64,000 nucleotides of DNA from assembly GCA_020631735.1 (NCBI GenBank), contig CM036225.1, positions 66,018,662 through 66,082,661 on the forward strand. The letters run 5' to 3'. Positions 33,635 to 44,622 of this stretch are shown here, piece by piece. Source of the stretch: Saccharum officinarum (lineage: Eukaryota > Streptophyta > Magnoliopsida > Poales > Poaceae). The position numbers and the translations under genes are program-made. The notes beneath the pieces were generated by a model, which was not told where the DNA came from, did no database searches, and saw only the letters and a list, made by a program, of their open reading frames with translations. The stretch's first letter is position 1; each line of letters opens with the position of its first letter.

Positions 33635-34345
33635 CATCCCCACCACCTCTTTTAGAGGTCTCTTGCTCATTTGATCAGCTGATAAACACCTTTGGAGTGC
33701 AAGGTAGTGCAAGAGCACTAGTGAGGATAGAGATTTGAGAATCAAAGCTTGAGAGTTCCTCACTAGCGATTAGAGAGTAGCAAGTGTGCATCCACTTTCT
33801 CATTTGGGCTCGTAGTGGTCAAGTGAGAGTTCTAGCTTGTTACTCTTGGTGATCGCCATCACCTAGACGGCTTGGTGGTGATTGGGAGTTTGGTGTTCAT
33901 CCGGCGGAGCTTGTGGATGACCCAACTCATCTTGTGAGCGGTTGTGGGTGATTCACCGCGACGGAGTGTCAAAGAATCAACCCGTAGAGAGCACTTGATC
34001 CTTGCGCGGATCAAGGGGGAGCGACACCCTTGCGTGGGTGCTCCAACGAGGACTAGTGGGGAGTGACGACTCTCTGATACCTCGGAAAAACATCGCCGTG
34101 TTCCTTGCCTCTTTACATTCAAGCATTTACATTCTCGTATTTACTTACATTGCTTGTTTACATTCCTAGACTTGCCATGCTAGACTAGGATTGGAAACTA
34201 GGGTGCAAAACTTTGTATCGGTAGACTCTCTAGGAACACAAGTAGACACTATGGGTGAATTCCGGCTTGTAGGATTTATTTCTTACATTTATTTTTTAGA
34301 GAAGCCCAATTCACCCCCCCTCTTGGGCATCTTGATCCTTTCAAT

Positions 34346-34360
34346 TGGTATCGGAGCCGT
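34346..34360 (+). other. Primer-binding site for initiator Met tRNA
   Basis: TGGTATCGGAGCC starts 2-3 bp after the 5' LTR. The standard initiator-tRNA PBS of plant retrotransposons is TGGTATCAGAGC, so there is one A-to-G difference. Confidence 0.9.
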
Positions 34361-34396
34361 GTTGCTCTATTTTTAGGCTTTACCGCCTAGAGCAAG

Positions 34397-36739
34397 ATGT
34401 CTAATGGGGAAGGACCACCTCCCACTTTTGAGGGAGACGATTTTCCATATTAGAAAATTCGTATGGAGGCGTACCTCAAAACCATAGATGTTGGGTGCCT
34501 TAGAGCCGCAACCGAAGGGCTTCCCCCCATAAGGGATCCCGCTAACCCAAGTGGTGACGAGGAGAAGTACGACCGGTGGAATGCAAAGGCCAAAAATACA
34601 CTCTACCGGGGCTTAGGCAAAGATATCTTCAATCGCGTGCGTAATTCAAAGAACGCTCATGAATTGTGGGAAAATCTTTGTGCTCTCCATGAGGGAACTA
34701 AGAGTGAGCGTGAGGAACGCTATCACATAGCCTTAAAGAAAATTAATTCTTTTGAGATGCTTCCTAAAGAAAGTGCTAATGACATGTACACTCGCTTGAA
34801 TGTTCTTGTAGAGGACCTTAATGCTCTTGGGCTCACCAAAATGAACCAATCGGATGTTACAAGGAAGATCTTGAGTGTGCTTCCCGTTGAGAAGTATGGA
34901 CACATTGTCACCGTGCTTCACCAAAGTGATCTTTCCACCGCAACACCGACTCAAGTTTTAGAGAAAATCAATGCTCATGAGATGTACATGCATATCACTC
35001 CGGAAGAGGGCTCATCATCTTCCAAGAAGAAAGACTTGGCCTTCAAAGCTAGTCATGACAAGAAGAAGATGAAGGGCCAAGCCATGATGGTGCAAGAAAG
35101 CTCAAGTGAAAATGATGTTGATGATGAATCACTTGCACTCATGGTGAGAAAGACCACCAAGATGTTAAAGAAGCTTAACAAGAGTGGCATCAAGTTCGAT
35201 GGCAAGAAGAAGAAATTCTTCACAAGTAGCAAGAGAAAGCCAATCTCAGAGATGGATTGCTACAATTGTGGTGAACTTGGCCATCTAGCTCATCAATGTC
35301 CTAGACCACCAAAAGACAAGTACAAGAACAAGAACAAGGGCAAGAAAAATGATTCAAGTGATGAAGAAGAAGAGAAGAAGAGGAACAAGCCATACAAAAA
35401 GAAGGATGGCAAAAAGAAGGAGTTCCACAAGAAGAAGAAGGGAGGAAAGGCATACATTGTTGGTGATTGGCTCACCGACATTGAATCATCATGTGAGTCC
35501 TCCGAAGATGAGAGCAATGATGAGAAAGAGAAGGTTGCCGCATTTGTGATGGGGCCATCATCTTCACCAACATCTTCATCACCACCTTCACCGTCTCCTT
35601 CACCATCATCGTCCACTACTCACCTATGCCTTATGGCCAAGGGTGAACGAAAGGTACAAAACCATGATAGTGATGATGATAGTGATAGTGATGATGAATA
35701 TGACTCACCTTCTTATGATGAACTTGTAAAATTGTTAAACAAATACACTAAAATCATAAGAAGAACTAGAAGTGAAAATGATGACCTTCAAAATGAAAAT
35801 GAATCACTCTCATCAAAGCTTGAAAATATTCAAAAGACTAGTGGTGAGCTTAGAGTTCAAAATGAAGTGATGTCTTCCACTCTCAAGGAGCTCAAAACCT
35901 CTTATAAAGAGCTTAAAGATCAACATGATAAACTTGAGAAGAAGCATGATGAGCTCATCACTAGATACAATTCTCTAAAGGACAAATACACCACGTTAAA
36001 AATTGATTATGATAGTCTTGTGGTTGCTAATGAACTTGCTTTTGAGACACATGATGCTACTAACCATGTTGTTAAGTGTGATATAGCTACATCATGTGAT
36101 GACTTGATCATTGAAAGCATTGAGCGAGGTTCTAGTAGCAAAGGCAAGAGTGTGGTTGAGTCAAGCAACCATGATGATTATGCCAAGATTAAGAGTGAGA
36201 ATGAGAAGCTTGCAAATGAGAACAAGAAGCTAAAAGGTTTGATGGCTCTTGAGAAGCAACCAACAAATGAGTCACTCATTGAAGAAAACAAAAAGCTCAA
36301 GCAAGAAAAAGAGCATCTCAAGACCGGCCTAAGCAAGTTCACAAGAGGCCAACATTTGCAAAGTGAGCTCCTCATGAACACCGTAATGAAGATGGATAGA
36401 AGTGGTATTGGGTACTTGGCAAATCAAGAGAAGAAAGCAAAAGCTCAACAACAACAAAGCAAGTCAAAGCCCAAGCCAAAGAGATGTGTTGAGTGTGGTC
36501 AAGAAGGTCACTTTGCTCATGAATGCAAAACTCCACCACCACAACCCTTGCCCAAGCATGCTAGACCTTTCGCTTTCAATGCTCATTATATGCTAAGAAA
36601 AGATTCAAATGGAAAGATGAAAGTCATGTTTTTGGGTCCCCCAAACAAGAATAGGCCAAAGAAAATATGGGTTGCCAAGTCACTAGTGGATAAAGTCAAG
36701 GGCCCCTCTCAAGTTTGGGTCTCTAAACAAAAAGCTTGA
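34397..36739 (+). pseudogene. Copia gag, long form with two zinc knuckles, early nonsense codon
   Basis: The natural start is ATG 34397, 18 codons before an in-frame TAG at 34451-34453. The frame then stays open to TGA 36737-36739. The open part is 758 residues from Met 34463. The N-terminal third is a Copia capsid (UBN2-like) domain. Zinc knuckle 1, CYNCGELGHLAHQC, is near residue 266; a second, CVECGQEGHFAHEC, is near residue 675. Between them lie Lys/Glu-rich and Ser/Pro/Asp-rich low-complexity segments and a long predicted coiled coil (about residues 430-610). Gag normally forms the virus-like particle and packages RNA. The stop at codon 19 should remove the natural N-terminus unless translation starts at the internal Met. 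Confidence 0.85.
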
Positions 36740-36753
36740 TCTCTTGTGTGTAG

Positions 36754-37416
36754 GTGAACTACAAGACCGGTGGAACTCATTGGGTTATTGATAGTGGTTG
36801 CACTCAACATATGACCGGTGATCCTCGTATGTTCACCACCATTGAAGAGAATGGAATATGTCAAGAGAAGATCACATTTGGGGATAATTCAAAGAGCAAA
36901 GTCAAGGGTATAGGCAAGATTGCAATATCACATGATCACTCACTCTCAAATGTGCTCTATGTTGCTTCATTGAGTTTCAACTTGTTATCCGTTGGGCAAC
37001 TTTGTGACCTTGGCTTCCAATGCTTGTTCACACCAAATGAAGTGGAAGTTTCAAAGATAGATGACAAGCAAGTGATATTCAAAGGCTTTAGATACAATAA
37101 TCTTTATCTTGTTGACTTCACCTCCGAAGATGCAAATTTGATGACATGTTTGTTCACCAAGACCTCACTTGGTTGGCTTTGGCATAGGAGGCTTGCTCAT
37201 GTTGGAATGAACACTCTCAACAAGCTATTGAAGAAAGAACTAGTGAGAGGATTGAAGGATGTGAAGTTTAAAAAGGACAAACCTTGTAGTGCATGTCAAG
37301 CGGGCAAACAAGTTGCAAACACTCATCCAACCAAAGCTTTCATGTCAACTTCAAGAGTGCTAGAACTTCTACACATGGATTTGTTTGGGCCTACAACATA
37401 CAAGAGCTTGGGGTGA
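36754..37416 (+). pseudogene. Copia pol part 1: protease, integrase zinc region
   Basis: Opens right after TAG 36751-36753, in a frame one base back from gag and with no overlap with it. The aspartic protease active site is DSGCTQHMTG near residue 12. The GAG-pre-integrase/HHCC zinc region follows: WHRRLAHVG at about residues 143-151 and the Cys pair CSACQ at about 178. The frame ends at a TGA around 37414, where the sequence has gained or lost a base relative to the next segment, which continues with integrase core residues. Confidence 0.85.
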
Positions 37417-38581
37417 TAATCTCTATTGTCTTGTGATAGTGGATGACTACTCAAGGTATACATGGACTTTCTTCCTTCATGACAAATCCGAAGTGGCAAA
37501 TTGCTTCAAGAAGTTTGCAAAGAGAGCTCAAAATGAATTTGAAGTCAAGATAAAGAAGATTAGAAGTGACAATGGGAAAGAGTTTGACAACACCAACATT
37601 GAAGCTTATTGTGATGAAATTGGAATCAAGCATGAGGTGTCTTCAACCTACACTCCTCAACAAAATGGTGTAGTTGAGAGAAAGAACCGAACATTGATCA
37701 CCCTTGCAAGAACAATGCTAGATGAGTACAACACTCCGGAGAAGTTGTGGGCCGAGGCAATCAACACCGCATGCTATGCTTCAAATCGCCTCTTCCTACA
37801 AAAGTTTCTTGGCAAGACCCCCTATGAGTTGCTTAATGGGAAGAAGCCGGACGTCTCTTTCTTCCGGGTGTTTGGTTGCAAATGTTACATCTACAAGAAG
37901 CGTCAACACCTAGGGAAGTTTCAAAGACGTTGTGATATTGGTTTTCTTGTTGGTTACTCATCAAAGTCCAAAGCATATAGAGTATTTAACCATGCCACCG
38001 GTTTGGTTGAAGAAACATATGATGTGGAATTTGATGAATCTAACGGCTCCCAAGGAGCAATTGAGAATTGTGATGATGTAGGTGATGAACCCTTGAGGGA
38101 GGCCATGAAGAACATGCCGGTGGGAGACATCAAGCCAAAAGATGATGATGACGATGTACAAATTTTTGATCCACCATCTTCATCACGTGTGCCTCAAGAT
38201 GATGACAAGAATGAGAGAGTTGAAAATGAAGACACTTATGTCTCTCATGAACAATCCGAGGCACAAGCTCAAGATGTTGATGCTCCTCATCCACCTCCTC
38301 AAGTGGTTGATAAAAGAAATTCACCACTACTTCAAGCACATCCACAAGATCTCATCATAGGGAGTCCTACAAAGGGAGTAATGACTCGATCCCAAAAGCT
38401 AGCTTCTTTTGTTGAACATCACTCTTTTGTCTCTTGCGTTGAACCTAAGAATGTAGAAGAAGCTCTTCAAGATCCGGATTGGGTGATTGCAATGCATGAA
38501 GAATTGAACAACTTCACCCGCAATCAAGTATGGACACTTGAAGAGCATCCCAAAGGTGCAAGAGTCATTGGAACCAAGTGA
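37385..38581 (+). pseudogene. Copia pol part 2: integrase core and start of reverse transcriptase
   Basis: Frame +2, overlapping the end of part 1, so coding passes from part 1 by a frameshift near 37411-37416. The integrase catalytic triad region includes VDDYSRYTW, RSDNGKEF and the downstream QNGVVERKN box with the catalytic Glu. A long acidic linker follows (about codons 230-300), then MHEELNNF, the beginning of the Copia RT domain. TGA at 38579-38581 interrupts the RT at a position where the family has Trp, consistent with a single G-to-A change. Confidence 0.85.
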
Positions 38582-39979
38582 GTGTTCCGAAACAAGCAAG
38601 ATGACCAAGGCATAGTGGTGAGGAACAAGGCAAGACTAGTTGCAAAGGGGTTCTCTCAAGTTGAAGGTCTTGATTTTGGAGAGACCTTTGCACCCGTTGC
38701 AAGACTTGAAGCCATTCGTATCCTCCTTGCATATGCATCACATCATGATATGAAACTATATCAAATGGATGTGAAAAGTGCATTTTTAAATGGCTTTATA
38801 AATGAACTAGTCTATGTTAATCAACCTCCCGGGTTTGAAGACCCTAGATATCCTAATCATGTTTATAGGTTGTCCAAGGCGTTATATGGGCTCAAGCAAG
38901 CCCCTAGAGCGTGGTATGAACGCCTCCGGGACTTCCTCATTGAGAAGGGCTTCACCATTGGGAAGGTCGACACCACACTATTCACCAAGAAGTTTAATGG
39001 GGAGATCTTCATTTGTCAAGTATATGTTGATGATATCATCTTCGGATCAACAAATGAAGATTATTGCAAGGAATTTGGTGATTTGATGTCAAAGGAATTC
39101 GAGATGTCAATGATTGGTGAGCTCACATTCTTCCTTGGTTTTCAAGTAAAGCAAATGAGAGAAGGGATTTTCATCTCTCAAGAAAAGTATACCAAGGATC
39201 TTCTCAAAAGATTCAAGATGGAAGAATGCAAACCAATCAAGACCCCAATGCCATCAAATGGACATCTCGACCTAGATGAGGGAGGTAAACCGGTTGATCA
39301 AACTCTCTACCGTTCTATGATTGGTAGCTTGTTATACCTTACCGCATCTAGGCCCGATATCATGTTTAGTGTGTGCATGTGTGCTCGCTTTCAAGCGTGC
39401 CCTAAAGAACCTCACCTAAGTGCCGTAAAAAGAATCCTAAGATATCTTAAGCTCACCCCAAGCATTGGTCTTTGGTATCCCAAAGGAGCTAGATTCCAAC
39501 TAGTTGGCTATTCCGATTCGGACTATGCCGGTTGCAAAATTGATAGAAAAAGCACATCCGGAGGGTGCCATTTGCTTGGAAGATCTTTAGTATCTTGGTC
39601 ATCTAAAAAGCAAAATAGTGTGGCTTTGTCCACCGCCGAGGCGGAATACATTGCCGCGGGGGCTTGTTGTGCACAAATCCTATATATGAAACAAACCCTC
39701 CTAGACTATGGAATTGTTCTTGAAAAGGTGCCACTTTTATGTGACAACGAAAGTGCCGTTAAAATTGCTAACAATCCGGTACAACACTCTCGCACCAAGC
39801 ACATTGATATCTGCCATCACTTTCTAAGAGATCACGTTGCTAAAAATGACATATCACTAGAAGGTGTAAGAAGTGAAAATCAATTAGCGGATATCTTCAC
39901 CAAACCTTTGGATGAGGCAACCTTTTGTAGGTTAAGAAGTGAACTCAATGTGCTTGATTCTAGTAACTTTAAAAAATGA
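38582..39979 (+). pseudogene. Copia pol part 3: reverse transcriptase and RNase H
   Basis: Continues in the same frame as part 2 after the TGA. RT motifs are [36 protein letters not shown] and the catalytic YVDDIIFGS (about residue 150). RNase H shows DSDYAG, AEAEYIA and a CDNESA box. It ends in a normal [12 protein letters not shown] terminus. Apart from the missing start, this segment is intact. Confidence 0.9.
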
Positions 39980-40475
39980 GCGTGTGTTGTCCCTTGCATT
40001 GCATTGTATAATATGCCATGTTTTTTTTATCGCATTGTTTTTAGGGCTTGGCTAACATGGTTACGATAACCCTTCCTTGGAGGAGTGAAAAAGCCTAACC
40101 GTGGATCAAACTTGACAAGCATTCTAGTTTTACCTTCATGTATTGCATTGCATATGCATGGTTGTTGTTCTTGTCGTTTCTTTTCGGTTAAGTTTTGAGC
40201 AACCTCTGTGTTCGTCCATGGATAGAGAGAGCATTTTGATGCTCCTAAAGGTTCAAAAACTCTATTGCGTGGCCATACGTTGCTCCTTGGGTGTTTATTG
40301 CCTATTTTCTTAAAAATAATACTAGCCTAAGGCAATCTATTTTAAAAAATTTTGAGGGTTTGAGTGAGGTCTCTCATATCGTGTTCCAATTGGTGTTTAT
40401 TTGTGTCTCTTTGAATTGGAACCTGATTGGGAGAAGTCGCGTCGTAGTTCGGAACAAAGAAGGGCGAAGAACAGT

Positions 40476-40814
40476 CACCGGACGCTGCACCGGACGCTGC
40501 ACCGGACGCAGTGATGCTTCACCACCGCGTCCGGTCCCGGCGTCCAGCAGCACGTCCGGTCATCCAGAAGACCAACTCCAGATCTAGTGATCGGACGCTG
40601 CACCGGACGCGCCTCTGTTGACCACCGCGTCCGGTCCCGGTTACCACCACCGCGTCCGGTCATTCGCGATGAATTCCCGAGTTCCCCTTGATCGTACTCT
40701 GACCGCGTCCGGTCAGTCATCACCGGACGTGTCAGGTCACTCCAGGAGCTTACTGGAGTGTGACCGGACGCTGCACCACCGCGTCCGGTCATATCAACCA
40801 CCGCGTCCGGTCAT
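40476..40814. repeat. Internal copy of the palindromic CCGGACGC array
   Basis: Between pol and the extra ORF, about a dozen CACCGGACGC and CCGCGTCCGGTC motifs recur in both orientations, the same words as in LTR U3. They are followed by CATAAAACC (40841-40849), a possible TATA substitute, and then a GC-rich leader. Confidence 0.88.
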
Positions 40815-40840
40815 CACGTGTCGCACGGATCTAACCCCTT

Positions 40841-41705
40841 CATAAAACCGTTCGTCCTCGGCCGATTTTCTTTCACCCGCACGCGTTTCCGCCGCCGCCT
40901 TGCCCTAGTCGCCGTCTCGTCGTTTCCGCCGCCCCCTCACCATCTTCCCTGTCGCAGGCGACCTCCTGTCGTGCCCGCGCCGCACCTTCCTCGCCCGCAC
41001 GCGCTCGCCGCTCGCGCACTGCTCGCTGCCGCACCGGCCGCTCCCGCGCCACCCGCAGCCGCACCCTCGCCCGCCGCTGCTGCGTCGCGCGCCACCGCCG
41101 CCGGCAAGCCGTCCAGCCTCACCGTGCACCTCGCCAGCAGTAGCCGCAGCTCCCCCGTGCCAACCCTAGCTCGTCATTCATCCTTCGGCCGCTTTCCTCT
41201 TCTAGGGTTTGCCCTCTCCCCTGCCTAGGGTTTTGCCCTAACCCTAGGGTTCGTCGGACGATCGTTCGTCGACGAGTTTCGTCACGCGTCGTCTTCTTCG
41301 CGAGGTTGTTTCGCGTCACCTTGATCTCCTTGCTAGGGTTTGCCGTAACTGTTTCTTTTTCAATCCTAATTATACCTTGTTTCGGCAAATCAGAGCTCGT
41401 TCGGCGATTTCGGGAATCTCGCAATCTAGGTCACCTTACCCTGTCAGTCATCTCGACGATCCGAGGTAGCTTCACGTTTCGATTCATATCGTATCTCATA
41501 TGCTTGCTATCTCTAGGATTCGTACCTTTTAGTTATATATGTGTTTATAGTAGATCTCTCTATTCCGTCTTTGCAGCGAGTCTATTGTGTGTCAGGGTGA
41601 GATCAGTTTGCTAAATCCGAGGCCAAGCCTGCGGATACGGATTGAGGCCAAGCCTCTTGAGTGACAGTTCATCATCTTACAGAGGTTCTCAGTCAGTGTG
41701 TCAGC
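40841..41705 (+). promoter_or_regulatory. Leader-like region before the extra Copia ORF
   Basis: GC-rich from about 40850 to 41130, with repeated CTAGGGTTT words at about 41200-41250 and 41330, as seen in plant 5' UTRs. A possible small intron has GAGGTAGC at 41463 and CTTTGCAG ending at 41576. ATG 41706 follows. It looks like a promoter plus 5' UTR placed inside the retrotransposon. This is a reading of motifs, not proof. Confidence 0.4.
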
Positions 41706-44171
41706 ATGGTGCGTTGCAAGAACGCCGGTGGTGCTCCTGGTGACGGGAACGACAGTCCTCCTCGTCGGTCTGAGATTGCACGTGGGAAGCGTGTCAAGGT
41801 CTTGGCCAGAAAGAAGAAGAAGACACTCACAGAGGCAGAGATTGCTCAGGCCGTAGCAGATGCAGCAGAGCAGGCAGAGAGAGGTGGCAGGAGCAGTGGC
41901 ATACGCATAGGCGAGCGTCGCTTTCATCTTGAAGGTCGACAGCTCGGCACAGAGGCCACTGAGGGCACTGAGGATACTAGAGCTGCAGAGGATATGTCAG
42001 TTGATCCACCCACAGAGACCACAGAGGCTCCAGAGGCTACAGCAGATATAGAGGAGCAGCCAGCTCAGTCTCTAGTACGTCGCCGCTCCACACGCGCCCG
42101 TACTCAGGTGTCTCCTAGGCCAGAGGGCCAGCGACGTGGAGCACGTCCTCCTCCTAGAGCTAGAGGTTCACCCCCGGTCGAGCACTTTGACTTGAGGGGT
42201 GCTACAGCACGTCAGGTGCAGGGGTTGAGGTTCGTGGAGGTCAGTCGGTGGTTTCCACCTGTGAGGGATCCCAGAGCTTCAGAAGGATTCTATACCCCTC
42301 TTCAGGAGGATTTCTACAGAGCTCTAGTTGACAGCGGTATTGCTTTCCGACCACAGAGGGTCTGTCGACTTGAGTCACTAGTTGAGGTTGTGGGAGAGCA
42401 GCTACGTCCGCACCTGTCCTTTCTGCCAGGCTTGTCAGATCTTCTTGGACGGACAGGTGCATACTGCGGCACATGGGTCAGAGAGTTTTATGCTTCACTA
42501 TGGATTGATCCTGCCCATGATTTCATTCACTTTGCATTCCGAGGCCGCGATCACCGCCTATACAGCAGCAGAGTGCGGGAGATTCTCAGACTCCCAGCTT
42601 TTGACACAAAGATACATCAGCTATGTTATGGTCAGACTCCTCCACCGAGACGCCCTCACGGCGGGACAGTGCCACCTACAGACTTGGTTCGACCCTACTT
42701 CCGTGAGCCTTTTGGCGAAGGGTCTCGACGCACGCTCGCCAGTTTGACACCACTGGCCAGAGTTTTGGATGCTATAGTCAGACGCACTCTACTTCCCAGA
42801 CTTGGCTACAGAGAGGGACTGACTCGGATGCAGCTATGGGTTGTTCACCACCTCCTCTCACAGACACAGTTTGATATATGGGATCTCATACTTAGTGAGA
42901 TAGAGGACACCATAGCTGAGGGCTTCAAGGGTAATCGTCAGCTGCCCTATGCACACTGGATCTGCTTCATTATCAGATCATCTATTCAGCTGCCAGCAGA
43001 GATCCGAGCTGAGATATCAGATACTACCACTGCTTTTCCTGAGTATGATATCCGTTAGCTTTGGATGTCAGTCACCAGAGATCAGGCCCCAGTGCCAGGA
43101 CAGCGTGTGCGACCTGAGGTTCCTGAGACAGCAGCTGAGCAGGACGCCACAGTTGATGAGCTTGCAGAGGCAGAGCTTGCAGATCTTGACGCTCAGCCTG
43201 CTGATCTTCCTGAGGATGGGACATCTGACAGCACTGATGAGGACTACCAGCCCATCCCCAGGTACCGGTCTCCTCGGTCCCACGACCACGAGGCCGGTGG
43301 CTCTGGTTCAGCCTCCCGCACAGACCCAGCTATGGTGGCAATTCTTGAGAGGTTGACCCAGGCACAGGAGCAACAGCAACAGCAAATACAGCGACAGGCT
43401 CAGGACACAGCTGCAGCACTTGCACAGATTCAGGCTCATCAGGACGAGTTTCAGCGTCAGCAGCTTGAGATCCAGAGGCAGCAAGTCGAAATGCAGCGAC
43501 AGCAATATGAGATTCAGCGACAGACTGCAGCTAGTCAGCAGCAATACTTGGACCTCCTGCGCCACCTAGTCACTGTTGGGGTTCCTCCGCCTGCTTCCGT
43601 CCTGACTTCTACTTTACCATCTTCTGATCCATCGAGTCAGGGACAGCCGGGTTTCCAGTTCACATCTCCACAGCAGCAGGTTCCCCAGTCTTTCCAGTCC
43701 CCGAGCTTCACTCCTATTCACATGGGGTTTACACCATCAGACCAGCCTCGCCCTCACCTCCTGACAGGCACACCTTTCGGTGATTTCAGTGCTACCTACA
43801 GCGAGTTGACTGGTCAGCCGACGCCCTCGCATACTACAGTTGCTACTTCTTCAGGGTTGTCAGCTTCAGAGGCAGCTTTTCCTCCAGTGACAGGGACTGG
43901 TACTACAGAGACTCTACCTTCGTCAGTTGCCTCCACAGATCCTCCTGCTACTGGCTCGCTACAGGCTCAGGTCACTCAGACGGATCCTATCATTACTACT
44001 ACGACAGTACCTGTTCCTGCCGTTCAGACCCAGACAGTTACACAGCCACATGCTTCATTAGAGGGTCAGCCAGATAGCTCAGATTCCGAGGGCGATTCTC
44101 TACACTTCATGATTACTCCGCGCACCTCGGCACCCGACACGACTCCGTCTGTCCCCCCATCAGATCCTTAG
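41706..44171 (+). pseudogene. Extra (env-position) ORF of the Copia element, interrupted by one TAG
   Basis: Frame 0 is open from ATG 41706 to TAG 43056-43058 (450 codons), then again from 43065 to 44171 in the same frame. This suggests one ~820-residue protein split by a nonsense codon. Part 1 has a basic N-terminus (KRVKVLARKKKK), an Arg/Pro-rich segment, then a globular region with REFYASLWIDPAHDFIHF, similar to the 'putative plant transposon protein' domain found in many plant elements. Part 2 is acidic, then a strong Gln-rich coiled coil (repeated QRQQxEIQRQQ at residues ~105-165), then a Pro/Ser/Thr-rich tail. No signal peptide or transmembrane segment is evident, so it is not a classical envelope protein. 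Position and coiled coil match extra ORFs of SIRE-type elements. Confidence 0.7.
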
Positions 44172-44610
44172 ATTAGTTTTTTTGGCGCTTGATGCCAAAG
44201 GGGGAGAGAGAGTAGTTTCAGGGGGAGTTTTGAGAGTTTTTTTTTCGTTTTTTCCTGTGTGCTACTTTCATGCATCATGTTTACTTTTCAGTCATTGCAT
44301 TCGTGTGACATGTCGTTGTGAGATAAACCTTGAGTCTTAATGTTTTATCCTGTCACAGTGTTATCTCTTGTCACCGTTGTTAATTATAGCTCTAAGGTTG
44401 TGCTTCCGTGCCTTACTCCGATTACTTATGAGCTATATCTGTTTGTGTACTAACGCTTTTTGTCTTATCTTATGAGTACACTCTTTTGGCTTGGGACACA
44501 TAAGCAATTCCTAACCCTTCTATGCTTATTGCTCTTTGCTTATGTGAACCATGCATGTTCAAAAACCTCAACTCCAATCTTTCATATCTGAGTGTTGTCA
44601 TCAATCACCA

Positions 44611-44621
44611 AAAAGGGGAGA
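44611..44621 (+). other. Polypurine tract
   Basis: AAAAGGGGAGA directly before the 3' LTR: the plus-strand priming site. Confidence 0.85.
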
Positions 44622-44622
44622 T

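Larger units (their letters stand above)
32736..34343 (+). repeat. 5' LTR of the Copia element
   Basis: Starts TGAAAGCATCTAGGCCCC and ends CTTGATCCTTTCA. A TATA box, TATAAATA, is at 33627-33634, so U3 is roughly 32736-33655. U3 contains the palindromic CCGGACGC array at 33179-33575. It pairs with 44623-46230. Confidence 0.95.

Noticed and set aside
34346..34360. tRNA-like sequence
   Set aside because: It is only the short primer-binding site; no tRNA gene is present.
41706..44171. True retroviral envelope gene
   Set aside because: No signal peptide, transmembrane segment or cleavage motif seen; only its position is env-like.
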